64,000 nucleotides of DNA from Providencia sneebia DSM 19967 (GTDB taxonomy: Bacteria > Pseudomonadota > Gammaproteobacteria > Enterobacterales > Enterobacteriaceae): the NCBI RefSeq assembly GCF_000314895.2, contig NZ_CM001773.1, forward strand, positions 333,552 to 397,551. Reading direction: 5' to 3'. This document shows positions 44,418 to 55,116 of the stretch, piece after piece; position 1 is the first letter of the stretch, and each line of letters starts with the position of its first letter. Under the pieces are notes generated by a model that did not search any database, was not told where the DNA came from, and saw nothing but the letters and a program-made list of their open reading frames with translations. The position numbers and the translations under genes are program-made.

Positions 44418-44625
44418 ACATCGTTCAGCCGGAGGATGTATTGAGTTAATGGACTGTCAACATGGCATTAAGTCAGAAGATGCTCAAGTACTGAATAGCC
44501 AGTATATACCACACGGTAATACTATTGGTACTTATGCAACCAATAGACATACACGTCGTATGTTAAAGAAAGTTCACGGTATTACAGCAAAAAGATTATG
44601 TGATTTGAACGAGGGTAAAGCATGA
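44410..44625 (+). CDS. Small basic operon protein (71 aa) with NRxTRRM motif
   Basis: The protein starts MRKHRSAGGCIELMDCQHG and ends TNRHTRRMLKKVHGITAKR. The TNRHTRRMLK segment parallels NNRRTRRMIK of the 43311-43517 product. ATG 44410 follows AAGGCGG; the frame extends upstream without a good site. It overlaps the next gene by four bases (ATGA). Confidence 0.6.
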   Translation: MRKHRSAGGCIELMDCQHGIKSEDAQVLNSQYIPHGNTIGTYATNRHTRRMLKKVHGITAKRLCDLNEGKA

Positions 44626-44879
44626 AAGATATCATTTTAAATTCTGACATAGATTCAATTCAAGTTTCTTCTCCTGCATTTTTATTTGATGAATCCTTTG
44701 AAGACTGTAATCCTGCAACAAGCCGTAATTTTAGAGCGGATTGTTTAAAAGAGCGTATCAGCTTTCAAATGGTTAAAGATCCTCGTGTCATTCCCTTTGG
44801 TAGTGGCTCTAAGCATAAAGGTACAAAATCTAAAAAATGTAAACGCAAACAGACCAAAAAACGTGGGGGAGGTCGCTAA
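44622..44879 (+). CDS. Small basic protein (85 aa) before the primase
   Basis: The N-terminal half is acidic and the C-terminal half extremely basic (KGTKSKKCKRKQTKKRGGG), suggesting nucleic-acid binding. It is coupled at both ends: ATGA with the preceding gene and a shared base with the primase start. No family recognised. Confidence 0.55.
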   Translation: MKDIILNSDIDSIQVSSPAFLFDESFEDCNPATSRNFRADCLKERISFQMVKDPRVIPFGSGSKHKGTKSKKCKRKQTKKRGGGR

Positions 44880-47748
44880 TGTCGAATCCAATCTACTATT
44901 CCCGAGGACGGGATAAATTCGATATTACGCCTGAACAGCGGTGTGCAGAAGATGAAGACGATTTTATCAATAAAATTTTGTCCGATACGGCTAGAGCGAA
45001 GTACCAACAATATTTTTGTGCACCACTAAATACAGGAGAACATCCCCGGGGGCAAGCACCAAAAGAAAAGTATCCTGAAAAGTTTCAAGGTACTAAACAT
45101 TGGCGTCTAGCGTTACTTGCAGCTAAACGCCGATTCATCAGTTTTGATTGTGATAGTTTTGACAGCCCGAAAACCTATCAAGCTTTGATTGCACATTTGC
45201 AAAAACATTACAAAGGGCTTTTATACACCACATTTAACTACACCGAAGAAGCCCCCCGATGCCGCTTTGTGTTGATGTTGGATAGTGAGGTTGATCGCAA
45301 TCAAGGGAAATTAGTTTGTGAAGCGGTAGCAAATGAAATCGATAACACATTGTTATCATTAGCAGAACAATTAGGTGATGACACTTGGAACCCTATTATT
45401 GGATGGGATAAGGCGGTGTACCTTGCGGAACAACAGTGTTATTTACCCATAGCGAACCCATTGAATAAAGAGATTAAGCCTGGAGTACCCGTTACCGATG
45501 CTGTCACCTATAAATTCGATGGAGAGTTAGTTAATGTTTCTGAATGTTTAGAGTGTGCGGATACGCTTGAGCTAAAAGCAACAAAAAATATGAGCCGAAC
45601 ACTGATGATTTTACCGATTTTGATAATTGGTTTGATGTTGATGAACATACCTTAGCCGATTTACAGGATGCTTTGTTTTTCCCGCCAATGGTTGAAATAT
45701 CAAAAGGTGGGCGCACTGACTGGCAAAAAGTGTTAGCAGCACTCGGTAGCTTAAAAGAAACACCTTATGAAGATGACGCCTATCAATTGGCTCGCGCGTG
45801 GTCTATTGCTGGTGAAGCTGCCTTTGATGAACACACATTCGAGCATACTTGGGATACTTCACGCGCGGACTTAACCAGTTATAAAGCGATTTTTGCGAAA
45901 GCAGATCGCTTAGGCTGGGTTAATCCGCAAAAAATAAGACCTTACATTGAGCTTGAAAAAGTCGGGTTATATATGACTGATGAAGGTTTAATGTTGAACA
46001 AAGAAGAAGGAACCGGAAAAAATAAAGTCATAGTTGCTAAACGTGTTGCGGCTCCGTTCTCGATTGTTGGTTTAACTCGTGATGCATATAGCGATAACTG
46101 GGGTAAGTTAATTACGTTTAATGATAGGGATACTATACAAAAGCAATTTATTGTTCCCGATGAACAACTGCATAAACAAGGTACAGACATTCCTCAGCGA
46201 CTAGCTAACTTAGGCTTGTGGATCAATATTTCACAAAGTAGAGCACTATTAGATTATCTCAATGTTACCGCCGCAAAAGAACGCATTACATTGGCAGATA
46301 CGACAGGTTGGTTTAATGCTCATGCATTTGTCTTACCTGATAGAACAATTGGCCCTACTGACGATAAAATCATGTACCGCTTATCTGGTAGAAAGAAAAC
46401 CGAAAGCAGCCAACTGTCTCAATTAGGTACATTAGACGAGTGGCAAAAACACATTGCGGCTAAGTGTGTCAATAACTCTCGATTAGTTTTTGCGGTCTGT
46501 GTGGCACTATCTGCGCCATTATTAGAAGTCCTAGGCGTCGATGGGGGTGTCTTTAGTTTAAAAGGCCCATCGTCTAAAGGTAAGAGCACAGCTCAACACA
46601 CCGCGGCTTCGGTTTGGGGTAGTGGTTCCACAAATGGTGGGTATGTGCGTAGCTGTAATACTTCACTAGTTGGGATTGAAGTTCTGGCCACTGCGCATAA
46701 TGACCTTCCGCTCATACTGGATGAACTGAAAGCCGCTAATCCTAAATTGATGGGGCAAATTGCATTTATGTTGACGCTTGGACAAGGTAAAGTCCGAGGA
46801 ACTAAAGATGTTACTTTACGTGATACTCTACAATGGCGAACGCTTGTTTTAGCTTCCAGTGAAGATGCTTTTGAAAACTATCTCAAAGCCGCAGGAGAAA
46901 CCATTGCAGCGGGTCAACAAGCTCGATTTGTGGATATACCGGCTATTGTTAATAGTGAGTTAGGCGTGTTTGATGATATTCACACAATGCCTTCTGCTAA
47001 AGCTTTTGCAGATAGTCTTAACGCCTTATCAACTCAATATTATGGCTCTGCTGGCCTTTATTGGCTTGAGAAGCTTACGCATATTGAGCGTTCGGAGCTA
47101 TTACCAAAATTAGATGCATATCTAACCCAATTTAAGACCTCGTACCGCCCTGATAATGCAAGTTCTCAACTTGACCGGGTATTAGAGCGTTTTGCGTTAT
47201 GTGCAGCTGCGGGTGAGTATGCGACGGAGTTAGGCGTAACGGGTTGGAGTAATGGTGAAGCTATTAATGGGGTTGGGGAGTGCTTTAATAGTTACGTTGA
47301 GGAACGAGGGACGGTAGGGGACTTAGAAAGTGTCAACGGTATTAGGCAGCTTTGCGCTTACCTAAGTACACACCGCGAAGCACGTTTTAGGCAGATAGGG
47401 ATCAATTCTTCACTAGCTACCTTTGACGGTTATTATGTTCGCAATCAAACTCCAGATGCTTCAATTGGCGATTTTGTTGATGAAACCACGAATAGCACTA
47501 ATGAAATCACCGATGCTGGCGGAGTGTATTGGATAACTGCTGATGCAATGCGAGACCGAGTGTTAGCAAACTGCAATATGGAAATGACGCTAGCGGAATT
47601 ACATAAGACTGGCGCATTAATTGGGGTTAAAACTGGAACAGATAAAAGCGGTGAACCAAAATTAGAATATAATCCTCGTGCCCGTGACCCCATAGATGGT
47701 AGGCAAAAGCGTTACTATCGTATTGACGAGACCAAGTTAGATTTATAA
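44879..47748 (+). pseudogene. Satellite primase-helicase (DUF927), one frameshift
   Basis: The first frame (44879-45655) encodes a primase-polymerase-like domain: RRFISFDCDSFDSP with the DxD pair and FNYTEEAPRCRFVLML. The second frame, open to 47748, encodes a DUF927-type helicase with Walker A GPSSKGKST. They join near 45580: reading the A6 run as A7 gives ATKKYEPNTDDFTDFDNWFD and continues without a stop, for about 956 residues. It would initiate and unwind during element replication, like P4 alpha in role. As written, the helicase part has no good start. The A run may be a sequencing error. Confidence 0.85.
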
Positions 47749-47756
47749 TTAGATAG

Positions 47757-47784
47757 GCCAGTCATTTAGCTGGCTTATTTTTTT
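47757..47784 (+). terminator. Terminator of the primase operon
   Basis: GCCAG / CTGGC with an 8-base loop is followed by TTATTTTTTTT. It lies nine bases after the primase stop and overlaps the end of the convergent gene. Confidence 0.8.
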
Positions 47785-48515
47785 TTATCTCGCAGTAATG
47801 GCGTGACCCAATCATAAATAGTTTTCCAAGAAACTCCCTTATCTGGGTCTTGATTTTTATTGAATGGATGTAACTTCATATATTCGATTGAGTCAACAGG
47901 ATATTTAGCTAACCAATCATGATATTTAGCGTCAACGTGTTCCGTTAAGCCCTTCATAGTCATTTTTCCGTTACACTTGCTAATCTCTTGCTCTGCCCAT
48001 GCATTCATTTTTGCTTTAATTAGGCCATAGTGTTTATCGTGTTTAGCATAGGCCGCTTTTTGCCTTTTTTCTATTAAATGCAAATTATCAAAGCTATTAA
48101 CTACTTCTGTATCGTCCACTTGTATAGATAAGATAGCAAAAGCAAAATTACTCGCTGCAAGTAAACATTTTTCTTTTGGAATATCATCATTTCCTATCAT
48201 CCCTAAAACAGCACAAGCACCGACTAAAGGGATAGTTCTATTTCTATCTGATAATGGTTCAGCTACGCAATGTCGCCAAGCATAGCTATCTATTTTAGTT
48301 AGTTCCCTAGCTGTCTCTTGTGGTTCAGCGATTAAATCCCACACGCTAAGGTAGTCTAAAGCTTGTTCAATATCATCTTCTGATAACGTAGAAAGCTGGT
48401 GGATACACCAATGTGCCGAGGAGAGGTGGGTTAGATAAATATCATCCTCGCTATGTGGCGAAAATAGCGCCTTCGCTTTATTAACATTTTCTAAGGTGAA
48501 CAAATCATATTGCAT
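47775..48515 (-). CDS. Unknown protein coupled to the integrase
   Basis: I do not recognise this 246-residue protein. It is soluble and helical, with a C-terminal half containing EKRQKAAYAKHDKHYGLIK and GVSWKTIYDWVTPLLRDKKK, which looks like a helix-turn-helix-type end. The ATG at 48515 has GGAG upstream and overlaps the integrase stop by 11 bases, so it is expressed with the integrase. Its position suggests a part in recombination or its control, unproven. Confidence 0.65.
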   Translation of the reverse strand: MQYDLFTLENVNKAKALFSPHSEDDIYLTHLSSAHWCIHQLSTLSEDDIEQALDYLSVWDLIAEPQETARELTKIDSYAWRHCVAEPLSDRNRTIPLVGACAVLGMIGNDDIPKEKCLLAASNFAFAILSIQVDDTEVVNSFDNLHLIEKRQKAAYAKHDKHYGLIKAKMNAWAEQEISKCNGKMTMKGLTEHVDAKYHDWLAKYPVDSIEYMKLHPFNKNQDPDKGVSWKTIYDWVTPLLRDKKK

Positions 48516-49758
48516 TGTTAACTCCGTCAAGTATCTTTTGAGCATCTTGAGAAGCCTGTTTCACAATTCGCCCCCACCAATCCATCATTTCTATACGCTG
48601 CTCAAGATATGTCGCACGGTTATAAGCAGCCCTCACCATATTTCGCTCTCCGTGCGCCAACACGGCCTCTATTGCATCCGGTATAAACTCTGCCTCATTC
48701 ATAGCAGTACTAACGATAGAGCGTATCCCATGCGACGTAAGAACCCCCTTATATCCAATTCGTTTTAGTACTTGGTTAGCGGTTTGGGTACTCATATGTT
48801 CAGTGGGCTTAGTTCGATGAGTAAATACAAACTCCCTTGAGCCAGTGATCGAGTGCATCGTTTTTAATATATCTAGAGCAGGTTGACTTAAAGGAACTGT
48901 ATGTGCTCGCTTCATTTTCATTGTTTCAGGAGGAATAACCCATACTTTGTTATCAATATCAATCTCAGACCAACGTGTTTTAGCCGCCTCCCCTGGTCTT
49001 ACCGCCGTTAATAGCTGCCATTCAATAAGCAAGCGTGTAGGAAGCTCAATTTGGGCTATAGACAACGCTGCTATTAGTTCAGGTAGCTTTTCAGGTCTGA
49101 TTGTTGGGTGGTGTTTTCTATCTGCTTTAATAAATACCTTATGTACAGAAGTAAAGGGGTTTGCATCTACCAAGCCTAGATTCATAGCAAACTCCATTAT
49201 TTCTACGGTGCGCTGGGTAAGATAGCGCACCGTTTCATGTTTACCTTTCGCCTCTACAGGTTTCAGTACTGCGACTAACATCGCTCTTTTTAATGAAGAA
49301 ACGGGGATATCGCCAAGGTTAACAAGAACATATTTATCTAAACCGCGCCAAATATTTTTTATATAGTTTTCGCTAACAATAGTTTTTTTCATTACTAGCC
49401 ACTGTTCCGCAACACTGCGTAACGTATTCGCGTTAGCCTCTTTAGCTAAAACCGATTGTTGCTTGCACCAATCTACAGGATCAATTTTTTGAGCCAATAA
49501 CACTTTGTATTCATCTCTAATTCTACGGGCATTGGCTAAACTAATTGATGGGTATTCACCTAATCCAATCATTGTTCTGTTCTGAGTAATCGGCTTGTAA
49601 TATCTAAAATACCAACGACGAGAGCCCGACACTTTAGCGAGAAGTTCTAGGCCGTCCCCATCCCTATAAATGGTATCTTTTAATTTTCCAGAATTATCTG
49701 ACTTCGCCCTAGCGTTTGCGACGGCGGTAGGAGATAACGGTTTTATTTTTCTAGCCAT
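48505..49758 (-). CDS. int: P4-family tyrosine integrase
   Basis: The 417-residue recombinase has the N-terminal arm-binding domain of P4-type integrases (KLKDTIYRDGDGLELLAK ... RWYFRYYKP ... IGLGEYPSISLANARRIRDEY) and the catalytic domain. Catalytic residues are Arg in LTAVRPGEAAK (about 254), the HGIR box (341-344) and the tyrosine in the AAYNRATYLEQR region (about 379). ATG 49758 (MARKIKPLSP) has GGAG upstream; the frame extends upstream without sense. It lies 430 bases from the right core and points into the element. Confidence 0.95.
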   Translation of the reverse strand: MARKIKPLSPTAVANARAKSDNSGKLKDTIYRDGDGLELLAKVSGSRRWYFRYYKPITQNRTMIGLGEYPSISLANARRIRDEYKVLLAQKIDPVDWCKQQSVLAKEANANTLRSVAEQWLVMKKTIVSENYIKNIWRGLDKYVLVNLGDIPVSSLKRAMLVAVLKPVEAKGKHETVRYLTQRTVEIMEFAMNLGLVDANPFTSVHKVFIKADRKHHPTIRPEKLPELIAALSIAQIELPTRLLIEWQLLTAVRPGEAAKTRWSEIDIDNKVWVIPPETMKMKRAHTVPLSQPALDILKTMHSITGSREFVFTHRTKPTEHMSTQTANQVLKRIGYKGVLTSHGIRSIVSTAMNEAEFIPDAIEAVLAHGERNMVRAAYNRATYLEQRIEMMDWWGRIVKQASQDAQKILDGVNNAI

Positions 49759-49854
49759 GTAACCACTCCAATCAACTAAAAATAGTGCAGTGTCACTAGC
49801 ATGCACATTCCAAAAATTAGAAATAATATTAAAAATCAATTGATTATAAGTTAT

Positions 49855-50070
49855 TGTGACGCTACAGCATAAACTCAAAGCCCCACCGTGACGGTAGTAA
49901 GTCACACACTTTTCACATAATATTCAAGTAGTTAGTATCAATTGTGACAATGTGACGAGTTTTTAGCTGAAAATATTAAATATATAATGAGATTTAGGTG
50001 TTATTTCCTTAGTAGTAAAAAAATAGACGCGTAGTTTTCAATACTACTAAGTATACTACTAAAAAATTCG
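49855..50070. repeat. Right-end arm repeats of the element
   Basis: TGTGAC motifs at 49855, 49943 and 49951, GTCACACAC at 49901, and ACTACTAA at 50043-50061 match motifs inside the left end. The region 49759-50190 has no gene and should contain the integrase promoter. Confidence 0.5.
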
Positions 50071-50190
50071 AGTTAAAACGATACTTAACGAATATAAAAA
50101 TAGCAAAACGAGCAGACAATAAAATATAAATCAACACGTTAAGAATTAAAACGAATATAATCGAATACATTCGAATGCTTGTTCATATTC

Positions 50191-50197
50191 TCGTGCA
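50191..50197. repeat. Attachment-site core, right
   Basis: TCGTGCA repeats the left core. Bases to the right belong to the 5' part of radC, and those to the left to the element. Confidence 0.75.
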
Positions 50198-50480
50198 TAA
50201 ATTGTTCAGCGAAAAAACGCCGTGCTAATTCGCTAACCGCTTGAAATTGCGTAAATTTACAAAGTCCCATTCCTTTGCATTTAGTCAATTGTGCATAATC
50301 TGCCTGCAAAATAAGATATAAGGAACCAAACTCCTTTAATAGCCGCTCTGCAAGATACAAAACCGGCTCTCCTTGGCTGCCAGTGCGGAGAAATATGGCA
50401 AGTAATTCTGCATCAGTTAATGCAGCTGCACCGTAAGCCAGCATCTTCTCTCGTGGTTTTAAATCACCTTTATTTTCCAT
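50191..50480 (-). pseudogene. radC: radC, 5' part, separated by the integrated element
   Basis: It encodes the N-terminal helix-hairpin-helix part of RadC (KPREKMLAYGAAALTDAELL, FLRTGSQGEP, TKCKGMGLCKFTQFQAVSEL, EQFMHE). The ATG at 50480 has AAGGAG upstream; a frame start at 50498 is less likely. After the core the frame runs into the element and stops at 50139, adding about 15 foreign residues. Joined to 32084-32466 the protein would be complete, so disruption is due to the element alone. Confidence 0.92.
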
Positions 50481-50742
50481 ATCACTCCTTGATACCACGT
50501 CTATTCTTTTATCATTATTTATATGCTCATTAATTTAAAAAATGATTATGATTTCAGCTGGTTAATAGCCCCTAAAATATCTCTTATATTTTGTATATAG
50601 ATAAATTAAAGAATCAACAATGAATAAAAAAGCGACTTGTGTAGCGCTTCGCAAAAATAAAAATCTGATGATATATACAGTACTCTCACCTATCTTTCTG
50701 ATATGATAATATGCTCTTCATGATGATTTGATGGATAGAACC

Positions 50743-51948
50743 ATGACACAGCTAGCAGGCAAAAAAATTGTTATTGGTATTAGTGGTGGTATCGCTGCCT
50801 ATAAAATTCCAGAACTAACCCGCCGTTTACGAGATCAAGGCGCTGCCGTTCGTATCGTAATGACAGAGGGAGCTAAAGCCTTCATTACGCCTTTAACATT
50901 ACAAGCCGTTTCCGGGCATCCTGTATCGGACGATTTACTCGACCCTGCCGCAGAAGCTGCCATGGGGCATATTGAGCTCGCAAAATGGGCTGATATGATT
51001 ATTTTGGCACCTGCTACCGCTGATTTAATTGCTAGACTTAATGCTGGGATGGCAAATGATTTGCTCACCACTGTCTGTCTTGCTTCCGCGGCTCCCATTG
51101 CTCTTGTTCCTGCAATGAATCAACAAATGTACCGCGCAGCCGCAACACAAGAAAATTTAATCAGATTGCAACAACGCCAATATATGATTTGGGGGCCAGA
51201 TGATGGTAGCCAAGCATGTGGTGATGTTGGACCTGGTCGAATGATTAACCCACTAGACATTGTCCAGCTCACCAGCGAATACTTTAATCGTCAAGCTGAC
51301 TTACGTGGTTTAAAAGTCATGATTACAGCTGGCCCAACTCGTGAGGCTCTCGATCCTGTGCGCTTTATTAGTAATCACAGTTCAGGCAAAATGGGATTTG
51401 CTATTGCTCAAGCAGCTAGCCAACGAGGTGCTGATGTCACGCTTATTGCGGGGCCTGTAAATTTGCCAACGCCAACGGGTGTGACTCGTGTTGATGTTAT
51501 CAGTGGAATTGATATGTATGAGCAGGTTCATCAATCTGTTTCATCACAAAACATTTTTATTGGCTGTGCTGCTGTGGCAGATTATCGTGCGAAATCAATT
51601 GCAGAGAATAAAATTAAAAAACAGGGCGAAGAAGTGGTTATCACTTTGGTGAAAAATCCCGATATTGTTGCTAGCGTTGGTGCTTTAACTGAAAACCGCC
51701 CTTATGTGGTTGGGTTTGCAGCTGAAACACAGAATGTTGAAGAATATGCTAAGCAAAAGCGCCAGCAAAAACAGCTTGACCTTATTTGTGCGAATGACGT
51801 TTCTCTTGCTGACAATGGTTTTAACAGCGATAACAACGCATTACATCTATTTGATGCTGTTGGCGATGTACGCCTTCCACATACGAATAAACTTGAATTA
51901 AGCCACTATTTACTTGATGAGATACTGCAACGTTATGAAAAAAATTGA
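50743..51948 (+). CDS. coaBC: Bifunctional CoaBC (phosphopantothenoylcysteine synthase/decarboxylase)
   Basis: The N-terminal flavoprotein domain ([41 protein letters not shown] with the decarboxylase motif) is followed by the synthetase domain ([36 protein letters not shown]). It makes 4'-phosphopantetheine for coenzyme A. ATG 50743 (MTQLAGKK) fits the usual start; an ATG at 50731 is possible. It overlaps dut by 14 bases. Divergent from radC, as in E. coli. Confidence 0.96.
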   Translation: MTQLAGKKIVIGISGGIAAYKIPELTRRLRDQGAAVRIVMTEGAKAFITPLTLQAVSGHPVSDDLLDPAAEAAMGHIELAKWADMIILAPATADLIARLNAGMANDLLTTVCLASAAPIALVPAMNQQMYRAAATQENLIRLQQRQYMIWGPDDGSQACGDVGPGRMINPLDIVQLTSEYFNRQADLRGLKVMITAGPTREALDPVRFISNHSSGKMGFAIAQAASQRGADVTLIAGPVNLPTPTGVTRVDVISGIDMYEQVHQSVSSQNIFIGCAAVADYRAKSIAENKIKKQGEEVVITLVKNPDIVASVGALTENRPYVVGFAAETQNVEEYAKQKRQQKQLDLICANDVSLADNGFNSDNNALHLFDAVGDVRLPHTNKLELSHYLLDEILQRYEKN

Positions 51949-52390
51949 CCTAAAAATACTTGACCCTCGTATTGGTAACGAGTTTCCTCTACCCGCTTAT
52001 GCAACTTCAGGTTCTGCCGGCTTAGATTTACGTGCTTGCCTTGATAGCGCTATTGAGTTAACACCGGGTCAAACTGAGCTAATTCCAACTGGGCTAGCAA
52101 TTCATATTGCAGATCAGCAACTCGCAGCTGTCATTTTGCCTCGCTCAGGATTAGGCCATAAACACGGTATTGTTCTGGGGAATCTTGTGGGCTTAATCGA
52201 CTCGGATTACCAAGGCCAATTGATGGTTTCTGTATGGAATAGAGGTGATACGACATTTACTATTGAACCCGGTGAACGTATTGCTCAAATGGTCTTAGTA
52301 CCTGTTGTCCAAGCTGAATTTAATATTGTTGATGATTTTGATGCGACAGAACGCGGAACTGGCGGTTTTGGGCATTCAGGTCGCCAATAA
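51935..52390 (+). CDS. dut: dUTP diphosphatase Dut
   Basis: Dut hydrolyses dUTP to dUMP, keeping uracil out of DNA. The 151-residue protein shows the five trimeric dUTPase motifs: [47 protein letters not shown] and the C-terminal [14 protein letters not shown] 51935 lies inside the 3' end of coaBC, as in E. coli where the two genes also overlap or touch. Confidence 0.97.
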   Translation: MKKIDLKILDPRIGNEFPLPAYATSGSAGLDLRACLDSAIELTPGQTELIPTGLAIHIADQQLAAVILPRSGLGHKHGIVLGNLVGLIDSDYQGQLMVSVWNRGDTTFTIEPGERIAQMVLVPVVQAEFNIVDDFDATERGTGGFGHSGRQ

Positions 52391-52781
52391 TTAATAATGT
52401 TATACACCCAGAATTATAATTCTATCTTATCAACAAGCTCTCTTCTGAATAAATGATCTAAAAAGTTATAATATCATACGTAGGATAGCTACAGATAAGA
52501 GAAATGCATGTAAGATAATTTCTATACTTTGGGTACCGCACTACCAAGCCACACCAGTGTATCTAGCAAATATGATAGGTACACTAAATAATCAGCTATA
52601 CAAGTAAGTTGGCTCTATTTTTTGGTTATGAAAAAAACCTTACTGGTAGGCTAATCAAAAAGATAGGCAATGAAATAAGATAATAGTTGCCTATTTAAAT
52701 CCTTGTTGTCCTACTTTTTTATTTACTCAGGACAAATTTTTGGATAGTTTGTTTTGCGTTTTAGCAGGGGTCTTATCAGAC
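52391..52781. other. Intergenic region between dut and slmA, no gene seen
   Basis: About 390 AT-rich bases without a convincing open frame or terminator. In E. coli slmA follows dut closely, so this gap is longer than expected and probably contains a separate slmA promoter. Confidence 0.5.
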
Positions 52782-53381
52782 ATGGCAGAAAAAGTGATAA
52801 CAAAAAAACGCAACAGGCGGGAAGAAATTTTACAATCACTCGCACTGATGTTGGAAAGTAGCGATGGTAATCAACGAATTACCACTGCAAAATTAGCAGC
52901 AAGTGTTGGCGTATCAGAAGCCGCTCTCTATCGCCATTTTCCAAGTAAAATGAAAATGTTCGATAGCTTAATCGAGTTTATTGAAGATTCATTAGTTTCA
53001 CGTATTAATCTTATACTGACTGATGAAAAGGATACTATTACCCGAATTAAGCTAATACTAGCACTCATTTTAGGTTTTTCAGAAAGAAACCCTGGCCTAA
53101 CTCGAATTATGACAGGCCATGCACTGATGTTTGAACAAGATAGGTTACAAGGCCGTATCAATCAATTATTCGACCGAATTGAGTCTCAATTACGACAAGT
53201 ACTTAAAGAAAAAAAATTACGAGATGGCCAAGGCTTTATCCATGATGAGTCTCTACTTGCGACTCAATTACTGGCATTTTGTGAAGGGATGTTGTCTCGT
53301 TTTGTGCGCTCTGAATTTCGCTATCGCCCATCTGTCGAATTTGAAGCGCGCTGGCCTTTAATTTTAGCTCAACTACAATAA
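52782..53381 (+). CDS. slmA: Nucleoid occlusion factor SlmA
   Basis: SlmA is a TetR-family DNA-binding protein that blocks FtsZ assembly over the nucleoid. The 199-residue protein begins with [18 protein letters not shown] and the helix-turn-helix [20 protein letters not shown]; the C-terminal dimerisation domain ([17 protein letters not shown]) is intact. ATG 52782 (MAEKVITKK) matches E. coli; AGGGG lies upstream. A terminator follows at 53533. Confidence 0.96.
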   Translation: MAEKVITKKRNRREEILQSLALMLESSDGNQRITTAKLAASVGVSEAALYRHFPSKMKMFDSLIEFIEDSLVSRINLILTDEKDTITRIKLILALILGFSERNPGLTRIMTGHALMFEQDRLQGRINQLFDRIESQLRQVLKEKKLRDGQGFIHDESLLATQLLAFCEGMLSRFVRSEFRYRPSVEFEARWPLILAQLQ

Positions 53382-53532
53382 TAAACAGGCTACGGATAAA
53401 ACTAACCAAATTATATAGCATGTGAAAATTCAAACAAATTAAGTGAATTACACTTTTTATGTCGCTAATCATGCTAAAATTTTTAGGCTATTAATCCTCA
53501 TATAACAATGAGAATGATAGCCAAACTACTCA

Positions 53533-53561
53533 CCTCGCCCACCATTAGGCGAGGTTTTTTT
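53533..53561 (+). terminator. Terminator after slmA
   Basis: CCTCGCC / GGCGAGG with an 8-base loop and seven T. It points in the plus direction and lies between slmA and the convergent pyrE end. Confidence 0.88.
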
Positions 53562-53570
53562 CTTTAAAGT

Positions 53571-54212
53571 TTAAATACCATATTGCTGGCGGTAGACTTC
53601 CATTGCAGCAAGATGTTCTTGCATATCTCCGCGCTCAGTCAAATAAGTAATCAAATCACTCATAGTGATGATCGAGTAAACCTTACAAAAATAGTCTCGT
53701 TCAATTTCTTGTACGGCGGAAATATCAGTTTTCCCTTTTTCTTGGCGGTCAAGACATAATAAAACACCATTTAATGTTGCTTTATGTTGCTTGATAATTT
53801 CCATTGATTCACGAATAGCAGTTCCCGCTGTAATAACATCATCAACAACTACAACACGCCCCTGCAATGGACTGCCAACCAACACACCACCTTCACCATG
53901 ATCTTTTGCTTCTTTACGATTAAAGCAATATGGCATATCAATATCATGATGGTCAGCCAGTGCAACGGCTGTCGTGGTTGCAATTGGAATACCTTTATAG
54001 GCAGGACCAAAAATAACATCACACTCAATAGCACTATCAAGAAGCGCTTGCGCATAAAATTGACCGACAAGAGCCAGATCACGTCCCGTATTAAATAGCC
54101 CAGCATTAAAGAAATAAGGGCTTTTACGGCCTGATTTCAGCGTAAACTCACCAAATTTAAGTACCTCTTTTTTCATGGCAAGCTCAATAAATTCGCGCTG
54201 ATAGGCTTTCAT
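53571..54212 (-). CDS. pyrE: Orotate phosphoribosyltransferase PyrE
   Basis: PyrE makes orotidine 5'-phosphate in pyrimidine synthesis. The 213-residue protein shows [40 protein letters not shown] and the PRPP-binding [17 protein letters not shown]. It follows rph, with a hairpin between them (54243-54266) in the position of the known rph-pyrE attenuator of E. coli. Confidence 0.97.
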   Translation of the reverse strand: MKAYQREFIELAMKKEVLKFGEFTLKSGRKSPYFFNAGLFNTGRDLALVGQFYAQALLDSAIECDVIFGPAYKGIPIATTTAVALADHHDIDMPYCFNRKEAKDHGEGGVLVGSPLQGRVVVVDDVITAGTAIRESMEIIKQHKATLNGVLLCLDRQEKGKTDISAVQEIERDYFCKVYSIITMSDLITYLTERGDMQEHLAAMEVYRQQYGI

Positions 54213-54242
54213 GAATCAATCTCCTCAGTTTTATTAGACATA

Positions 54243-54266
54243 AAAAAGGCGACTATTCAGCCGCCT
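54243..54266 (-). terminator. rph-pyrE attenuator-like hairpin
   Basis: On the minus strand AGGCG / CGCCT encloses ten bases and is followed by six T, 15 bases after rph and 30 before pyrE. In E. coli UTP-sensitive attenuation acts at this junction through rph translation. Confidence 0.7.
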
Positions 54267-54280
54267 GTTCAAAAAATTTT

Positions 54281-54994
54281 TTACTTCAACGCATCTCGTT
54301 GAGCTTCAAATATGGATGCTAGCCCCTCTTTGGCTAGAGCAAGTAAATTAAGAAGTTCATCATGGCAGAAAGGTTCTCCTTCTGCAGTTCCCTGAACTTC
54401 AATCATTCGACCATCATCCATCATGACCACATTCATATCTGTTTCTGCTGCTGAATCTTCAACATATTCAAGATCACACAGCGCTTGACCATCAACAATA
54501 CCGACAGAAACAGCGGCTACCATTGATTTCAATGGACTACTCTTGAGTTTTCCATTTTCGACCATGCCATTTAAAGCATCAACAAGCGCAACGCAAGCAC
54601 CGGATATTGCAGCAGTGCGTGTACCGCCATCAGCTTGTATCACATCGCAATCTAATGTAATTGTATATTCACCTAATTTTTTTAGGTCAACCGCTGCACG
54701 TAATGAACGCGCAATCAATCGTTGGATTTCCATTGTGCGGCCAGTTTGCTTGCCTTTTGCCGCTTCACGCTGGTTACGTGAATTAGTCGCGCGAGGTAAC
54801 ATGCCATATTCTGCTGTGACCCAACCTTGGCCTTGTCCTTTTAGAAAACGAGGAACGCCTTCTTCTACTGTTGCGTTACATAACACCTTAGTATCGCCAA
54901 ACTCAATCAGAACAGAACCTTCCGCATGCTTGGTATAGTTACGTGTGATTTTAATTGGGCGCATTTGGTCTGCCATTCTACCTGCTGGACGCAT
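54281..54994 (-). CDS. rph: Ribonuclease PH
   Basis: RNase PH trims tRNA 3' ends using phosphate. The 237-residue protein begins [20 protein letters not shown] and contains the phosphate-site region ([19 protein letters not shown]) and [22 protein letters not shown] 54994 with CGGAG upstream matches the E. coli start; the frame opens earlier. The C-terminus is intact (QRDALK), unlike the truncated K-12 gene. It is divergent from yicC. Confidence 0.97.
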   Translation of the reverse strand: MRPAGRMADQMRPIKITRNYTKHAEGSVLIEFGDTKVLCNATVEEGVPRFLKGQGQGWVTAEYGMLPRATNSRNQREAAKGKQTGRTMEIQRLIARSLRAAVDLKKLGEYTITLDCDVIQADGGTRTAAISGACVALVDALNGMVENGKLKSSPLKSMVAAVSVGIVDGQALCDLEYVEDSAAETDMNVVMMDDGRMIEVQGTAEGEPFCHDELLNLLALAKEGLASIFEAQRDALK

Positions 54995-55116
54995 GGTGTT
55001 ATCTCCGTTTTGACTTAATTTGTCGCGCATTATACGTTGTTAAACTGATAATGCCTATCATGACATCACCCATAGCGTTATAATCTCATCAATATTCATT
55101 TTTATAGGAACGAATT

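Larger units (their letters stand above)
32460..50197. mobile_element. Integrative element (satellite-like) inserted in radC
   Basis: The element is bounded by a 7-bp direct repeat TCGTGCA, at 32460-32466 and 50191-50197, each abutting one half of radC. Removing it restores the radC frame. It encodes a P4-type tyrosine integrase next to the right end, a primase-helicase operon, AlpA-like and Icd-like proteins, a Q antiterminator, a tape measure protein and cargo. No conjugation genes, terminase, capsid, portal or lysis genes are recognisable, so I read it as a phage satellite or a strongly reduced prophage. The exact crossover point within the core is not fixed by sequence. Confidence 0.88.

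Noticed and set aside
32460..50197. Calling the radC element an ICE or a plasmid-derived island
   Set aside because: No relaxase, type IV secretion or partition gene is present; integrase, AlpA, primase-helicase, Q and tape measure fit a phage satellite better.
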